This document shows positions 25,450 through 35,017 of a stretch of 64,000 bases of DNA, piece after piece. The position numbers were made by a program, and so were the translations under genes. The DNA comes from Shewanella sp. UCD-KL12 (GTDB lineage Bacteria; Pseudomonadota; Gammaproteobacteria; Enterobacterales; Shewanellaceae). Numbering within the stretch: position 1 is the first letter of the stretch; every line of letters begins with the position of its first letter. The stretch is from contig NZ_MPHJ01000005.1 of assembly GCF_001957125.1 (NCBI RefSeq), positions 248,001-312,000 of the forward strand. The letters run 5' to 3'. Below the pieces are notes generated by a model. That model saw only the letters and a program-made list of their open reading frames with translations, was not told where the DNA came from and made no database searches.

Positions 25450-27540
25450 ATGGGAAAGCTATGCCAAGTATCTAAACTTGCAGTGGTCACTGCAGGGTTG
25501 CTCCTAACCCCCTACTCACAAGCCGTAGAAAGAACTCATCAAATAACCACTGATGACTTTTTTGATATAGGTGGCATGCAAAGTGTTCAGCTCAGTCCCG
25601 ATGGCAAGCTAGCGGTATGGCTTGAGTCTCGCTGGGATAAAGAGTTAGACAAGAGCCAAAAAGATCTGTGGCAGGTCAACACTAAAAACCGCAAGACGAC
25701 TCGACTCACGTTCACAAACGAGAGTGAGTCTAGCCCTCAGTGGAGCCCGGACGGTGAATATATTTACTACTTAGGTAAGGTGACCCAGGAAGGAAAAAAA
25801 GCCCCCTTTAATGGTAAGAAGCAGGTTTTCAGAATCGCTAAATCTGGTGGTGATGCCGTGCCAATGACTAAAGAGGTCGAAGGTGTAAGTGCATATTCAA
25901 TTAGCGGCGACGGCAAGAGCCTCTACTTTTTAGCCAATAAAACCGTAAAAGATAAAGACCTCTGGGCCTCAATGCGAGCAAGCCATAGCACGCCTAAATA
26001 TGGCCACGGAGAACGCAAGACTAATCCATTATATAAACTCGACCTTGACCACTTTAAGCAACAGCTTATCTTAGATGACGACAAGGTTGTGTGGCAATTT
26101 AGTGTCAGTGACGATGGCAGTAAAATAGCCCGTATCACCACCTCAGATAACGAACTGGTCTACCTAGAAGGCTGGTCTGACGTAGAGGTTTTTAATACTA
26201 AGAATCAATCAAACAAAGTATTAGCAGACAAGGCATGGCGTGAGCAGGCTCCATCGCCTTACGGCTGGTTACTTGGGCTAGACTGGCACAGTGATAATGA
26301 GCAACTTGCGTTTAGAATCGACTTCGATGGCCACCCAGGTAAGCTCTTCATCAGTAATACAGAGACAGATAAGCTCCTTGAGATATCTCGCCCTGACGAT
26401 GTCACACTAAATTCAGCCGATATTAACTGGCGCCCTAATAGCGATGAGATATGTTATCGAGGATCTGAGCACGCTCGAGTCAAACTGTTTTGTACAGAGG
26501 TAGACAAAGGTAAACAAGGCGACACTCGCACCGTAGTGAAAGATGATCTGGTTATTGGTAGCTATAGCTTCAGCCATAATGGCAAGAAGCTCGCTTTTAG
26601 TCATAACGGCTTAGAGCACTTCTATGATCTATTCATCGCTGATGCCGATAGCTCTCGCGCTAAATATAAGCGCATGACCAATATCAACCCACAAGTCGAT
26701 AGCTGGATATTGCCGCAGATACAGATCGTCAAATGGCAAGCACCCGACGGTGCTACGGTTGAAGGTATCCTCGACCTGCCTGCAGGTTATAAAAAAGAGG
26801 ATGGGCCGCTACCATTAATCGTTCAGATCCATGGTGGACCCACTTCGGCAACGCCATACGCCCTGCAACACAGATCATACGGCCGCTCTACTTTTACCGC
26901 CAATGGCTGGGCACTGCTCTCACCAAACTATCGCGGCTCTACTGGCTACGGTGACAAGTTTCTCACCGACCTAGTAGGTAAAGAGCACGATATCGAAGTC
27001 AAAGATATCATGGCAGGTGTCGATCAGCTTATCGCCGATGGTATCGCTGACGGTGACAAGATGGCAGTCATGGGATGGAGTAACGGTGGCTACCTCACCA
27101 ATGCGTTAATCAGTACTAACACCCGCTTTAAAGCCGCCAGCTCTGGTGCAGGAGTGTTTGACCAGCGCCTTCAATGGATACTAGAGGACACACCAGGCCA
27201 TGTAGTGAACTTCATGGAAGGCCTGCCATGGGAAAAGCCTGAAGCTTATAGCCATGGATCATCTTTGACCCGTGCGGATAAGATAAAAACCCCAACACTT
27301 ATCCATATCGGCGAGAACGATCAACGTGTTCCTGTAGGTCATGCGCAAGGACTTTATCGAGCGCTGAAACATTATCTTAATGTCCCTGTTGAATTGGTGG
27401 TTTACCCAGGTGAAGGTCATGGCCTAAGTAAGTACCAACATCGCAAAGCCAAGATGGAGTGGGATCAGAAATGGTTTAATCACTATGTCTTAGATAATAG
27501 TGTCTTAGGTAAAAGCCAATCAGGTAAAACAACCGATTAA
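25450..27540 (+). CDS. Secreted S9 family prolyl oligopeptidase
   Basis: A 696-residue secreted serine peptidase. Signal peptide about 1-25 (TPYSQAVE), beta-propeller repeats with WSPDGEYIYYLG-type blades, then the hydrolase domain. The triad is readable: Ser544 in GWSNGG, Asp624 in GENDQR and His657 in GEGHGL; HGGPTS supplies the oxyanion motif. It belongs to the acylaminoacyl peptidase-like branch with GWSNGG, distinct from the GASYGG enzyme at 3891-5957, so the two are not recent duplicates. It sits 127 bp after the 7TM gene and has its own terminator. Confidence 0.92.
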   Translation: MGKLCQVSKLAVVTAGLLLTPYSQAVERTHQITTDDFFDIGGMQSVQLSPDGKLAVWLESRWDKELDKSQKDLWQVNTKNRKTTRLTFTNESESSPQWSPDGEYIYYLGKVTQEGKKAPFNGKKQVFRIAKSGGDAVPMTKEVEGVSAYSISGDGKSLYFLANKTVKDKDLWASMRASHSTPKYGHGERKTNPLYKLDLDHFKQQLILDDDKVVWQFSVSDDGSKIARITTSDNELVYLEGWSDVEVFNTKNQSNKVLADKAWREQAPSPYGWLLGLDWHSDNEQLAFRIDFDGHPGKLFISNTETDKLLEISRPDDVTLNSADINWRPNSDEICYRGSEHARVKLFCTEVDKGKQGDTRTVVKDDLVIGSYSFSHNGKKLAFSHNGLEHFYDLFIADADSSRAKYKRMTNINPQVDSWILPQIQIVKWQAPDGATVEGILDLPAGYKKEDGPLPLIVQIHGGPTSATPYALQHRSYGRSTFTANGWALLSPNYRGSTGYGDKFLTDLVGKEHDIEVKDIMAGVDQLIADGIADGDKMAVMGWSNGGYLTNALISTNTRFKAASSGAGVFDQRLQWILEDTPGHVVNFMEGLPWEKPEAYSHGSSLTRADKIKTPTLIHIGENDQRVPVGHAQGLYRALKHYLNVPVELVVYPGEGHGLSKYQHRKAKMEWDQKWFNHYVLDNSVLGKSQSGKTTD

Positions 27541-27592
27541 GCTTAATACCGTTCAGGGTTAATTCACTGAACCTAAGCTGACACACATAGAT

Positions 27593-27617
27593 AAAAGCGC
27601 CTTCAAAGGCGCTTTTT
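27593..27617 (+). terminator. Terminator of the second S9 peptidase gene
   Basis: AAAAGCGCCTT / AAGGCGCTTTTT around a CA centre, about 50 bp after the stop. Confidence 0.85.
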
Positions 27618-27695
27618 ATTGCCTACAGCATTCTCATCAGACCAATAGCTGGGTATGCTGTGATTATTGCCGTATTTTTTGAAAAGGAGCCAAAA

Positions 27696-28262
27696 ATGAA
27701 AAAGTTTATCTCTATCATCTCCAGACTATCAGTGCTTTGTGCCACTCTATTTATTTCTCAAGTCGCGGTAGCAGATGAAAGCTACGCCGAAGCCATAGCC
27801 AACTTCAAACAAGCCAGTGATACCCACAAGTTTTTCGATAATGCTTATGGCTATGCCATCTTTCCAACAGTAGGAAAAGGCGGTTTTGGTATAGGTGCAG
27901 CTTATGGCAAAGGACGTGTGTTTAAGGGGAATGGCTATACTGGCGACACCAGCTTAACCCAAGTCTCTCTTGGCTTTCAGATAGGCGGACAAGCCTATAG
28001 CGAAATAATCTTCTTCAGAGATGCCAAAGCCTACAATGAATTTACTAGCGGCAGTTTCGAATTCGGTGCCCAAGCCTCAGCAGTTGCCATCACTATCGGT
28101 GCTAATGCCCAGGCTGGCACCACTGGTAACTCAAGCAGTGCAGGAAAAGCAGCGGCAAAAGCGGCCTACATTAACGGAATGGCAGTTTATACGCTAGCCA
28201 AAGGCGGCTTGATGTTTGAAGCAGCCCTAGCAGGACAATCGTTTACTTTTGAAGATAAGTAG
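27696..28262 (+). CDS. Secreted SYLF (Ysc84-type) lipid-binding domain protein
   Basis: A 188-residue secreted protein. ATG 27696 (MKKFISIISRL) is chosen because AAAAGGAG lies just before it; the longer frame from 27660 adds 12 residues without a ribosome site. After the signal peptide, the SYLF core is visible: AYGYAIFPTVGKGGFGIGAAYGKG begins near residue 51, followed by QVSLGFQIGGQAYSEIIFF. SYLF domains bind phosphoinositides in eukaryotes; bacterial members are periplasmic and of unknown role. Strong terminator downstream. Confidence 0.88.
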   Translation: MKKFISIISRLSVLCATLFISQVAVADESYAEAIANFKQASDTHKFFDNAYGYAIFPTVGKGGFGIGAAYGKGRVFKGNGYTGDTSLTQVSLGFQIGGQAYSEIIFFRDAKAYNEFTSGSFEFGAQASAVAITIGANAQAGTTGNSSSAGKAAAKAAYINGMAVYTLAKGGLMFEAALAGQSFTFEDK

Positions 28263-28290
28263 TCTTCGATGTTATTCGCGCTCTAAATTA

Positions 28291-28327
28291 AAAAAGCCTG
28301 CAGCTAATGACTCGCTGCAGGCTTTTT
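28291..28327. terminator. Bidirectional terminator between SYLF gene and marR-type gene
   Basis: AAAAAGCCTGCAGC (28291-28304) / GCTGCAGGCTTTTT (28314-28327), a 14-bp perfect stem with A and T runs on both sides. Confidence 0.9.
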
Positions 28328-28365
28328 AGTATTCAAACCCAGAAAATTCTATGCGCAGGAGGTCA

Positions 28366-28893
28366 TCAATTTTTGCTAGCCCCCATAAACTGCACTCTTG
28401 TCGGGTATATTTGCCCTTTGCTATTCATGCTTTGCATTATGCGCATCATCAAATCATCTAATTGAGCTAAATCTTCAGCGCTCAAAGCAGCGACCATATC
28501 GTTCTCACGCTTATGCAATACAGGCATAATCTCCTCAACCAGCAACTTACCTTTTTGCGAAAGTTTAACTAATTTACTGCGTTTATCATCCGGATTTTCA
28601 CAGCGCTCAATTAACTCCTCTTTTTGCAGACGGATAAGAACTTTTGTCAGACCACCAGAGCTAAATAGCATGCTTTGATAAAGATCTGTAGGCGAAAGAA
28701 GATGCGGCGGAGGGTTACGGCGCAAGCTGCACAACAGATTGAAATCTGAACTCTGTAACCCATAAGATTCGACACACTCTTTAATTAATTGAATAAAGAT
28801 ATTGTTAACTTGCGTCAGCCGCAATAAAGCCGGGTATGAGGTGGCTGCACACTCAGGCCAATTCGCTTCATTTAGCTGCAAAATGTCTTCCAT
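28366..28893 (-). CDS. MarR-family transcriptional regulator
   Basis: A 175-residue winged-helix regulator. The DNA-binding core reads LQSSDFNLLCSLRRN, LSPTDLYQSMLFSSGGLTKVLIRL and CENPDDKRSKLVKLSQKG, the last being the conserved wing (DxRSxxVxLTxxG). ATG 28893 (MEDILQLN) is chosen over a TTG four codons upstream. Two near-identical palindromes 51-98 bp upstream are likely its own operators. Ligand unknown. It might also regulate the octahaem cytochrome gene transcribed away from it, but that gene starts about 590 bp beyond the operators. Confidence 0.88.
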   Translation of the reverse strand: MEDILQLNEANWPECAATSYPALLRLTQVNNIFIQLIKECVESYGLQSSDFNLLCSLRRNPPPHLLSPTDLYQSMLFSSGGLTKVLIRLQKEELIERCENPDDKRSKLVKLSQKGKLLVEEIMPVLHKRENDMVAALSAEDLAQLDDLMMRIMQSMNSKGQIYPTRVQFMGASKN

Positions 28894-28943
28894 GCACTTT
28901 TCCAATGGCCCTACCTCTCACTTTTGTTTATTGCCCATCATTA

Positions 28944-28991
28944 TATCTTGCGAGAAAGATAAACTCCACTTAGTATCTTTCCAGAAAGATA
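28944..28991. promoter_or_regulatory. Twin palindromic operators for the MarR regulator
   Basis: TATCTTGCGAGAAAGATA (28944-28961) and TATCTTTCCAGAAAGATA (28974-28991), both 18 bp and differing at two central positions. Start-to-start spacing is 30 bp, about three helical turns, so two dimers would bind on the same face. Confidence 0.65.
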
Positions 28992-29581
28992 CTTTTGCGA
29001 CAACATTAATTGTTGACATCAGCACTTAATGATAGAGTTTAAACCTTAATAATCAATGCATTACAGTAAATCCTGACGATATTCCTTTTAAAGTTTTGCT
29101 GATTATTACTGGTTATAGATATCGATACAGATTCAGTGAAGTAGATATATCGTGATTTTTTGGGTTTATAAAACCCGTTAAGCGAGGCCGTCCTTAAACA
29201 GAACGTTTCTAAAACCGACAATTAGTAACTGTCGGTTTCACAAAGTAGCTCATGCAAGCACCACGACTAGCTGCGGCCATGTTTATGCTGCTTACAACGC
29301 GATGTTTAACTCAATGCCTTCTCTGGGTTTCAAACACGAGATAGCTTCTTTGACAATGAAAAAAGCTACAAACTCACGATATAAAAATTTGTAGTAGTTA
29401 CTGACAATAAAAGCAATTTACCCATTAAGTGTTGTCAGGCTCAAACCATACAAGATCTGAACAGAAGATCCGCTGCTTGAACGAAGAACTGATTTTTTTA
29501 TTACACAAACAGGCTCATCGTTTAAGTGGCATAACTAGCGCTCTTCGAAGAAGGAGCGTATATAACAAAGAGAGTGATGAG
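28992..29581. other. Gene-free region upstream of the octahaem cytochrome gene
   Basis: No convincing ORF. Two hairpins are visible: GGGTTT-ata-AAACCC (29162-29176) and AAACCGACA / TGTCGGTTT (29212-29220, 29230-29238). The second is followed by TTTT-like sequence only on the minus strand, so it could end a minus-strand transcript. The long leader before ATG 29582 suggests regulation. Confidence 0.35.
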
Positions 29582-31108
29582 ATGGGAATGTTAAAAGCAG
29601 CATCCTTAACAATGATAATGGGGCTCACCGTAGTTGGTTGCGGTAGCGACGACTCACCTGATATAGAAAATAGACCACCGGTAGCGGTACCTGACACAGC
29701 TACAGCTTGGGCAGAAGGCGACCCAATTCGCATCAAAGTGCTAGCCAATGATTATGATCCAGATGGCGACGCTATAGAGTTAGTCGATTTTGTTATCACT
29801 GATGGCAGTGGCACTGTAGTCCAAAGTAATAATGACTTACTGTTCACACCAGAATCTGCGGGTACGACACATATTAACTACAGCATAGCCGATACACATG
29901 GTGCAACAGACTCAACCACTGTAACGATTACTGTCACTAACCCCGAGCCAGAAGTCGCAGAATATGTCGGTTCTAATACTTGCATTGGTTGTCACAGCGA
30001 TAAAGCTACCTTTTTTGAAACCGGACATAACTTTAAGCTAAATAAAGTTGTCGACGACAAAGCACCAGAATATCCATTCAGTTTCATAGATGGTGCAGTT
30101 GAGCTTATGTATGGTGCGAATAACAGCACTGGTACTCCTAATGATTGGAGTGACATTAGCTACGTCATCGGCGGCTACGACACTTGGGCGAACTTCCTCG
30201 ATAAAGACGGCTTCATTCTTACTGGAACTGGAGTCGCTGTATCTATGCCACAAAATGGCGAAGATATTTCAATCAATCATATGCAGGGGTACTTGCCTGA
30301 CGCCGCACCGGATTCACAACAATTCGACTGTGGTATTTGCCACTCAACGGGCTGGAAGGACTACACCCCTGACTCAGATCTAAACCCTAATCATCAAGAT
30401 GGTCTAAAAGGGTTTGCAGGCACTTACAATCAGCCTGGTATTCAATGTGAAGCTTGTCATGGTGCAGGTAGCAAACATATTAAAACTATGTCGGCAGATG
30501 ATATTTCGCGTGTTGCGACTGGACGTCTAACCGCTGATCTAGTCAAAGATGACATGGGTTATGGTTTAGCGATAACCTGTTCAGAGTGCCACAGCAAGAA
30601 AACTAACCGTCACTATCCAGACTTTGTAAGTGAACACAACAATGACTTTGGTGGTGACAGTATTGGTGGCCGTACTATTCCGTATTTCGACGGTGGACGA
30701 GTAGCCGGTGATGCGATGTTAGGCTTAGATGCTAATACTGGTGAAATGACTGGTAAGAAACATGAAATGGCCTGCCATACTTGCCACAATCCTCACCGCT
30801 CAAAGGCCAATGAAGATCAGCCTGGGCATGAAGATGCAATGCTAAAAGACTGTACTGATTGTCATGGTGACAAAAGGTTTACCCCAGATCTTGAAGTGCA
30901 TGAATTTGTAGCAAAATGCACCACTTGTCATATGCCAAAGAGCAATCACTTTTTTAAAATTAACCTAGAGTACCCTTCGGCTAGCCCCGAAAATTATTCT
31001 GATGATGGGATGTACGTACAGCCTTGGAATGTCGCTAAAGATAGTTGTGGCAGCTGCCATGATGATTACGATGATCGAGCTGCAATGATTGAAAAGATGC
31101 ACCAATAA
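29582..31108 (+). CDS. Octahaem c-type cytochrome lipoprotein with N-terminal cadherin-like domain
   Basis: A 508-residue lipoprotein: signal ending VVGCGSDD, then an Ig/cadherin-like domain (about 20-115; VLANDYDPDGDAIELVDF is the typical tandem repeat motif), then a haem domain. Eight CXXCH motifs are present: CIGCH, CGICH, CEACH, CSECH, CHTCH, CTDCH, CTTCH and CGSCH; the first is coded at 29981. ATG 29582 is taken over the earlier in-frame ATG at 29429 because it gives a proper lipoprotein signal. The enzyme or electron-transfer role is unknown. It begins the respiratory block that contains two molybdoenzymes. Confidence 0.85.
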   Translation: MGMLKAASLTMIMGLTVVGCGSDDSPDIENRPPVAVPDTATAWAEGDPIRIKVLANDYDPDGDAIELVDFVITDGSGTVVQSNNDLLFTPESAGTTHINYSIADTHGATDSTTVTITVTNPEPEVAEYVGSNTCIGCHSDKATFFETGHNFKLNKVVDDKAPEYPFSFIDGAVELMYGANNSTGTPNDWSDISYVIGGYDTWANFLDKDGFILTGTGVAVSMPQNGEDISINHMQGYLPDAAPDSQQFDCGICHSTGWKDYTPDSDLNPNHQDGLKGFAGTYNQPGIQCEACHGAGSKHIKTMSADDISRVATGRLTADLVKDDMGYGLAITCSECHSKKTNRHYPDFVSEHNNDFGGDSIGGRTIPYFDGGRVAGDAMLGLDANTGEMTGKKHEMACHTCHNPHRSKANEDQPGHEDAMLKDCTDCHGDKRFTPDLEVHEFVAKCTTCHMPKSNHFFKINLEYPSASPENYSDDGMYVQPWNVAKDSCGSCHDDYDDRAAMIEKMHQ

Positions 31109-31135
31109 GTAAACGATTTAACTCGATAAAAAATA

Positions 31136-31165
31136 AAAGCCAATTCGCTTATGCTAATTGGCTTT
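31136..31165. terminator. Bidirectional terminator after the octahaem cytochrome gene
   Basis: AAAGCCAATT (31136-31145) / AATTGGCTTT (31156-31165) with a 10-nt loop, between convergent genes. Confidence 0.75.
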
Positions 31166-31192
31166 AATTATTAAAAGTCATATTAATTATAA

Positions 31193-31783
31193 CTACTTAT
31201 GTCCCCAAGGCACTGGCGGTAAATCAACAGGCTTAGTCAGGTCAAAATCTACTCTAAAATCGCGATTCTCGCGTGTTAGACGGTAAGTAAACTCTTGTGG
31301 TTTGATATACATATGCCACACATTCGTTATTGAAACATCTAGGCCGTTTTCTCTGAAGTTATTGATAGAGTGAGCATCAACAGGGAAAGATTGCTCGCTA
31401 GGGCTCCCCATATCTCCCGTCATTCCGCCATACATAGTCACCTTGTCTTCACTGCCATCTTTATGACGATGGTCATGGGCTAAGTGCAAACCATATTGCG
31501 TTTTAGTGATCACCCAAGTGCGTGAGTGATCTTCACCAACATGAAAAGGAACTTTAAGCTGGGTGTCACTGCACTCACGCACGTGCATCACGAGTTTCTT
31601 CCCACTGAAAGCTGAATCGACTGTATTGCCAGCGGTTACTGTACCTTCAAACGCCTTACCACAATGCGCGGCGATGCTATCAAAAAACGTATCTTGTTCG
31701 CTTGTTGTTGCCAATGCTGGCATCGCTAACATAGAGGCTGAGGTCAGTAATAAAGCTAGGTGTGAGTGTTTTGTTGTTTTCAT
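31193..31783 (-). CDS. Secreted protein of unknown function
   Basis: A 196-residue protein; ATG 31783 (MKTTKHSHLAL) is supported by GGAG at the right distance. Signal peptide to about ALAT. The mature part is rich in His and Asp, with two cysteines (HCGKAFEGT and VRECSDT) about 30 residues apart, and LHLAHDHRHKDGSEDKV, which could bind metal. I do not recognise a named family, though the layout looks like a conserved single-domain periplasmic protein. It lies between the octahaem cytochrome and TtrA-like genes and has its own ribosome site. Confidence 0.75.
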   Translation of the reverse strand: MKTTKHSHLALLLTSASMLAMPALATTSEQDTFFDSIAAHCGKAFEGTVTAGNTVDSAFSGKKLVMHVRECSDTQLKVPFHVGEDHSRTWVITKTQYGLHLAHDHRHKDGSEDKVTMYGGMTGDMGSPSEQSFPVDAHSINNFRENGLDVSITNVWHMYIKPQEFTYRLTRENRDFRVDFDLTKPVDLPPVPWGHK

Positions 31784-31972
31784 TATTATCTCCATCAATT
31801 TGTGCCAGACAGCCTAACATAATGAGATAAATATTAACTTAAGCTCTAATAATGAGTTTACTTACAGGCTAGCTATAAAAAACCCCTCAGTGAACGGGTA
31901 CTGAGGGGGCTGATTGGTGGATCAGAAAGGGTAAAGCACTATTGTCGATTAATCATTTGCCTCAGAGGCTGA

Positions 31973-34900
31973 CTAAACTTTCACAACTCGCACAGGGATC
32001 CCATGACGACAGTTGGCTCCAGTCCAATAGTCGTTGAGCATACTGGCAGAGCCACCACGAGTTGGATCAGTCGGGATCATCTGGTTGATTGCAACACCAC
32101 CAGCTCGCTGAGTGAGCGCCGGGATCTTTTTCCCATCAATGACACGATCGTCTCCGCCAAATCCCTCACTGTGACCAAAGCCATGGGATACACATACCGC
32201 CTCTTTAGCTACGCCAGAGTCAGTTTGCAGTATGCCTACAGCGGGTTTCCCGTTTGCCGTTATCAGCTGAACATTGTCGCCATTAACTAAGCCCTGCTCA
32301 CTGGCAGTCTCTTGGTTCATATAGATGTAGTTTGTCGGGCTTATCTCTGCAATGCGTTTATAGGCAACGGCATAGTTTGAGCGCACTGTAGCCTTATAAC
32401 TTGAGAACAACAGAGGGTATTCCGACTTTGGCCAATGGCTCTCCCAGGTGTCACCATTCCAGAATTTATGCTCTTGGTAGGTGACAGTGCCGGGGTAATG
32501 CTCCCCTGAATAAGCATGACGCAGCTGTGCAACAGCCTCATGATAAATCTGCAAACACTTGGCGCCCGCCCCTTTTACAAACTCACCGTCGTAACGCTCA
32601 TCCGCCACATAGTATCCACCTCTTGATAGGAGGGACTCCACTTGAGCCGTTTCAGTTGGGGTCAGCTTAGAGAGCAATGGTTTCATTGCGTAATCTAAAC
32701 CAGCCCACTCTCTATCTTCTGCAGTCACTTTGGGCAGGCTTTCACACTGAGAAGCCACATTCGCTAGATATTTCCCATGCCAATCTTCAAAGCACAAGAG
32801 ATCAGCGTGCTGACCGTCGGCATGGGCGATAGCCCCTTTACCAAAACCTGGTAGCTCCATCTCTAAGGCGATATCGATGAGTAACTGCTCCATGCACACA
32901 TGCTGGCCTCGCTCATTTTTTACTGTTCTTGGTGTCACTAATGGCGCAGCGGCAACGACCCCTAACATATGGGAGCCCCACATACGGTCTGCGGCGTACT
33001 CCTCCAACATAGAGCGATCTGGAATAAAATAATCCGCATAGCGGTTCGTTTCATTCATATGGCAATCAATACCCACAATTAACGGCAGACGTTTTGGATC
33101 TTTAATACTCTCAACCACCTCCTGACTAATTGAGGCTGCACTATAGAGAAAGTTATTGCGCCAGTTAAACAAAGCCTTAGCCTGATAGGGATCGGCATTA
33201 GCATGGCTTGTCCACTGCTCGGCGGCATTCATTGCTGGCAGAACTTCATGCCAAGGTGTACTTGCAGGATAAGGATTTTGTCCTTTAGCTCGTTTCTGCT
33301 GATACTCAGTCGAAGACTCATACGCACCATCACGGCAGGCATTAACAACGCCATCTAAACTGACACCCTTTTCGATATTAGCGAGATCGTAACGCCCCTC
33401 TAAGCCACCGATCGGACCATTACCATAAATAGCGCCACCTTTAGCATCATGAGAGCCCACTAAGGTATTGAGCGTTGCCCAGATCCAGCCCATTACAAAG
33501 CCATCAGATGAGTTAGTGCCGCCATTACCTGCCACACAGGCCTTACGACCATAATGAGCTAAGTCTTTGGCGACTTGACGCATCTCTTTCACTGAGATGC
33601 CTGACTGCTCGGCATAGACCTGCATACTTGTTCGCTGCGCCTCTAACTTCAGCAAGAGCAAAGAGGAAACCAGCTTAACCTTACGACCCTTTTTATCCTT
33701 GACCACCTTACTGACAAACAGCTCAGCTTTATCGCCATCCTCTGCAGACACCAACGTTGAGCTAGAGGACTTAATGATTAACGCTTCATCGCCGCCAAGG
33801 CCGAAATCAGCCGCTTTAGCAAAACCTCTGTAATTAGGGTGAGTCGGCTCCATCACCACAAGGTGACCCGCATTGGTAAAATTAAGCTCACCTGCAGCTT
33901 TTGCAGCCTTCTCGCTCGCTCCTTCAAGATGGGTTCTATTGAACCACTCCTCTTCAAGCATGGTGCGAATAACACCAAAAGAGAATGCTGCATCTTGACC
34001 CGGCTTAACCGCTAACCATTTAGCGTTGGTATCTGCAGCAACTGTGGTACGCAGTAGCGGATCGACGCAGACATACTTAAACTTTCTATCTACTCGGCTA
34101 TCTGCAAGCCCACGCCCGACTCGGTTAAGGCTGGCACCCGATGAACCTGGGCTGGTGCCCATAAACAGACCATACTCAACATTTTCCCAGTCAACATCAT
34201 TAAGCCACTCTTCAAACCCTGCAGCCATACCTAAGCTGTAGCCAGTCGCTTGCGCAGCGCCGCAATAGGCATGTTTAGTCCCTAAGTTACTCGTGCCCCA
34301 AGCTTGCTGCATAAAGCGGGCATAGAAACTGCCGCGCAAGGTATCTTCTGCACAGAAGGTAGCAAACAGGTGGTTCGCTGCACTGCCAAACTCAGGAAAG
34401 CCTGGTTTTACTGGCTTATCGAGCTGACGTATCGCAGCTAAACCTTCAACATGCCCCTCTCCAAACAGGTCCCCACCCTTTACAATTTCAGACAGTGCCT
34501 GTTCATAACTGATTGTGATCCACTTGCCTTCACCACGTTTACCCGCTCGCTTGAGTACCTGACTCACCCGACGCTCATCATCAACCGAGTCGGCACAGCT
34601 TGCGCCCTTAGCACAAGTCGTGGCGCGATTGGCCAGCCCCGCTTCACCAGCCATTTCGATATAGCTTTGCTTCACGCTCACCTCAATGGGCAAGGGAGAG
34701 CCTGAGTTGTTCTCGCAATAGGGGTTACCACCTACTTTCAGTACCTTGTCACTTTTCTCATCAATACGAACACGTAAGCCACAGATGTTGTAACAGCTAA
34801 AGCAACGTGAGTATGCCGTCCTCACTCCAGCCGTCTTACTCCATTGACCCTCTGCACTTTGCGAGCACTCAGGTGGAATAGGATGACCGAAGCGAGCCAC

Positions 34901-35008
34901 ATCTTGACTGCGCTTAGGATGAATGGGTTGAGTTTTATCACCACAACCCACTGTTGCTGCGGCGACTGACACGACACCCGCTTGGGTTAAAAATTTACGT
35001 CTATCCAT
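31973..35008 (-). CDS. ttrA: Tetrathionate reductase TtrA-like molybdopterin oxidoreductase
   Basis: A 1011-residue member of the DMSO reductase superfamily. It starts with a Tat-type signal (MDRRKFLTQAG), followed by a 4Fe-4S site (CFSCYNIC, later CAKGASC) and a likely Mo-ligand cysteine in HAYCGAA. Length and segments such as KRAGKRGEGKW, GGDLFGEGHVEGL and LFMGTSPGSSG follow TtrA of Salmonella closely, which reduces tetrathionate in the periplasm. Ribosome site AGGAG precedes ATG 35008. The ferredoxin partner gene lies 9 bp upstream. No TtrC-type membrane subunit is adjacent, so tetrathionate is the best guess but not certain. Confidence 0.78.
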   Translation of the reverse strand: MDRRKFLTQAGVVSVAAATVGCGDKTQPIHPKRSQDVARFGHPIPPECSQSAEGQWSKTAGVRTAYSRCFSCYNICGLRVRIDEKSDKVLKVGGNPYCENNSGSPLPIEVSVKQSYIEMAGEAGLANRATTCAKGASCADSVDDERRVSQVLKRAGKRGEGKWITISYEQALSEIVKGGDLFGEGHVEGLAAIRQLDKPVKPGFPEFGSAANHLFATFCAEDTLRGSFYARFMQQAWGTSNLGTKHAYCGAAQATGYSLGMAAGFEEWLNDVDWENVEYGLFMGTSPGSSGASLNRVGRGLADSRVDRKFKYVCVDPLLRTTVAADTNAKWLAVKPGQDAAFSFGVIRTMLEEEWFNRTHLEGASEKAAKAAGELNFTNAGHLVVMEPTHPNYRGFAKAADFGLGGDEALIIKSSSSTLVSAEDGDKAELFVSKVVKDKKGRKVKLVSSLLLLKLEAQRTSMQVYAEQSGISVKEMRQVAKDLAHYGRKACVAGNGGTNSSDGFVMGWIWATLNTLVGSHDAKGGAIYGNGPIGGLEGRYDLANIEKGVSLDGVVNACRDGAYESSTEYQQKRAKGQNPYPASTPWHEVLPAMNAAEQWTSHANADPYQAKALFNWRNNFLYSAASISQEVVESIKDPKRLPLIVGIDCHMNETNRYADYFIPDRSMLEEYAADRMWGSHMLGVVAAAPLVTPRTVKNERGQHVCMEQLLIDIALEMELPGFGKGAIAHADGQHADLLCFEDWHGKYLANVASQCESLPKVTAEDREWAGLDYAMKPLLSKLTPTETAQVESLLSRGGYYVADERYDGEFVKGAGAKCLQIYHEAVAQLRHAYSGEHYPGTVTYQEHKFWNGDTWESHWPKSEYPLLFSSYKATVRSNYAVAYKRIAEISPTNYIYMNQETASEQGLVNGDNVQLITANGKPAVGILQTDSGVAKEAVCVSHGFGHSEGFGGDDRVIDGKKIPALTQRAGGVAINQMIPTDPTRGGSASMLNDYWTGANCRHGIPVRVVKV

Positions 35009-35017
35009 TACGAACTC

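Noticed and set aside
29039..29221. 60-codon minus-strand ORF upstream of the octahaem cytochrome
   Set aside because: No ribosome site and unconvincing composition; the region looks regulatory.
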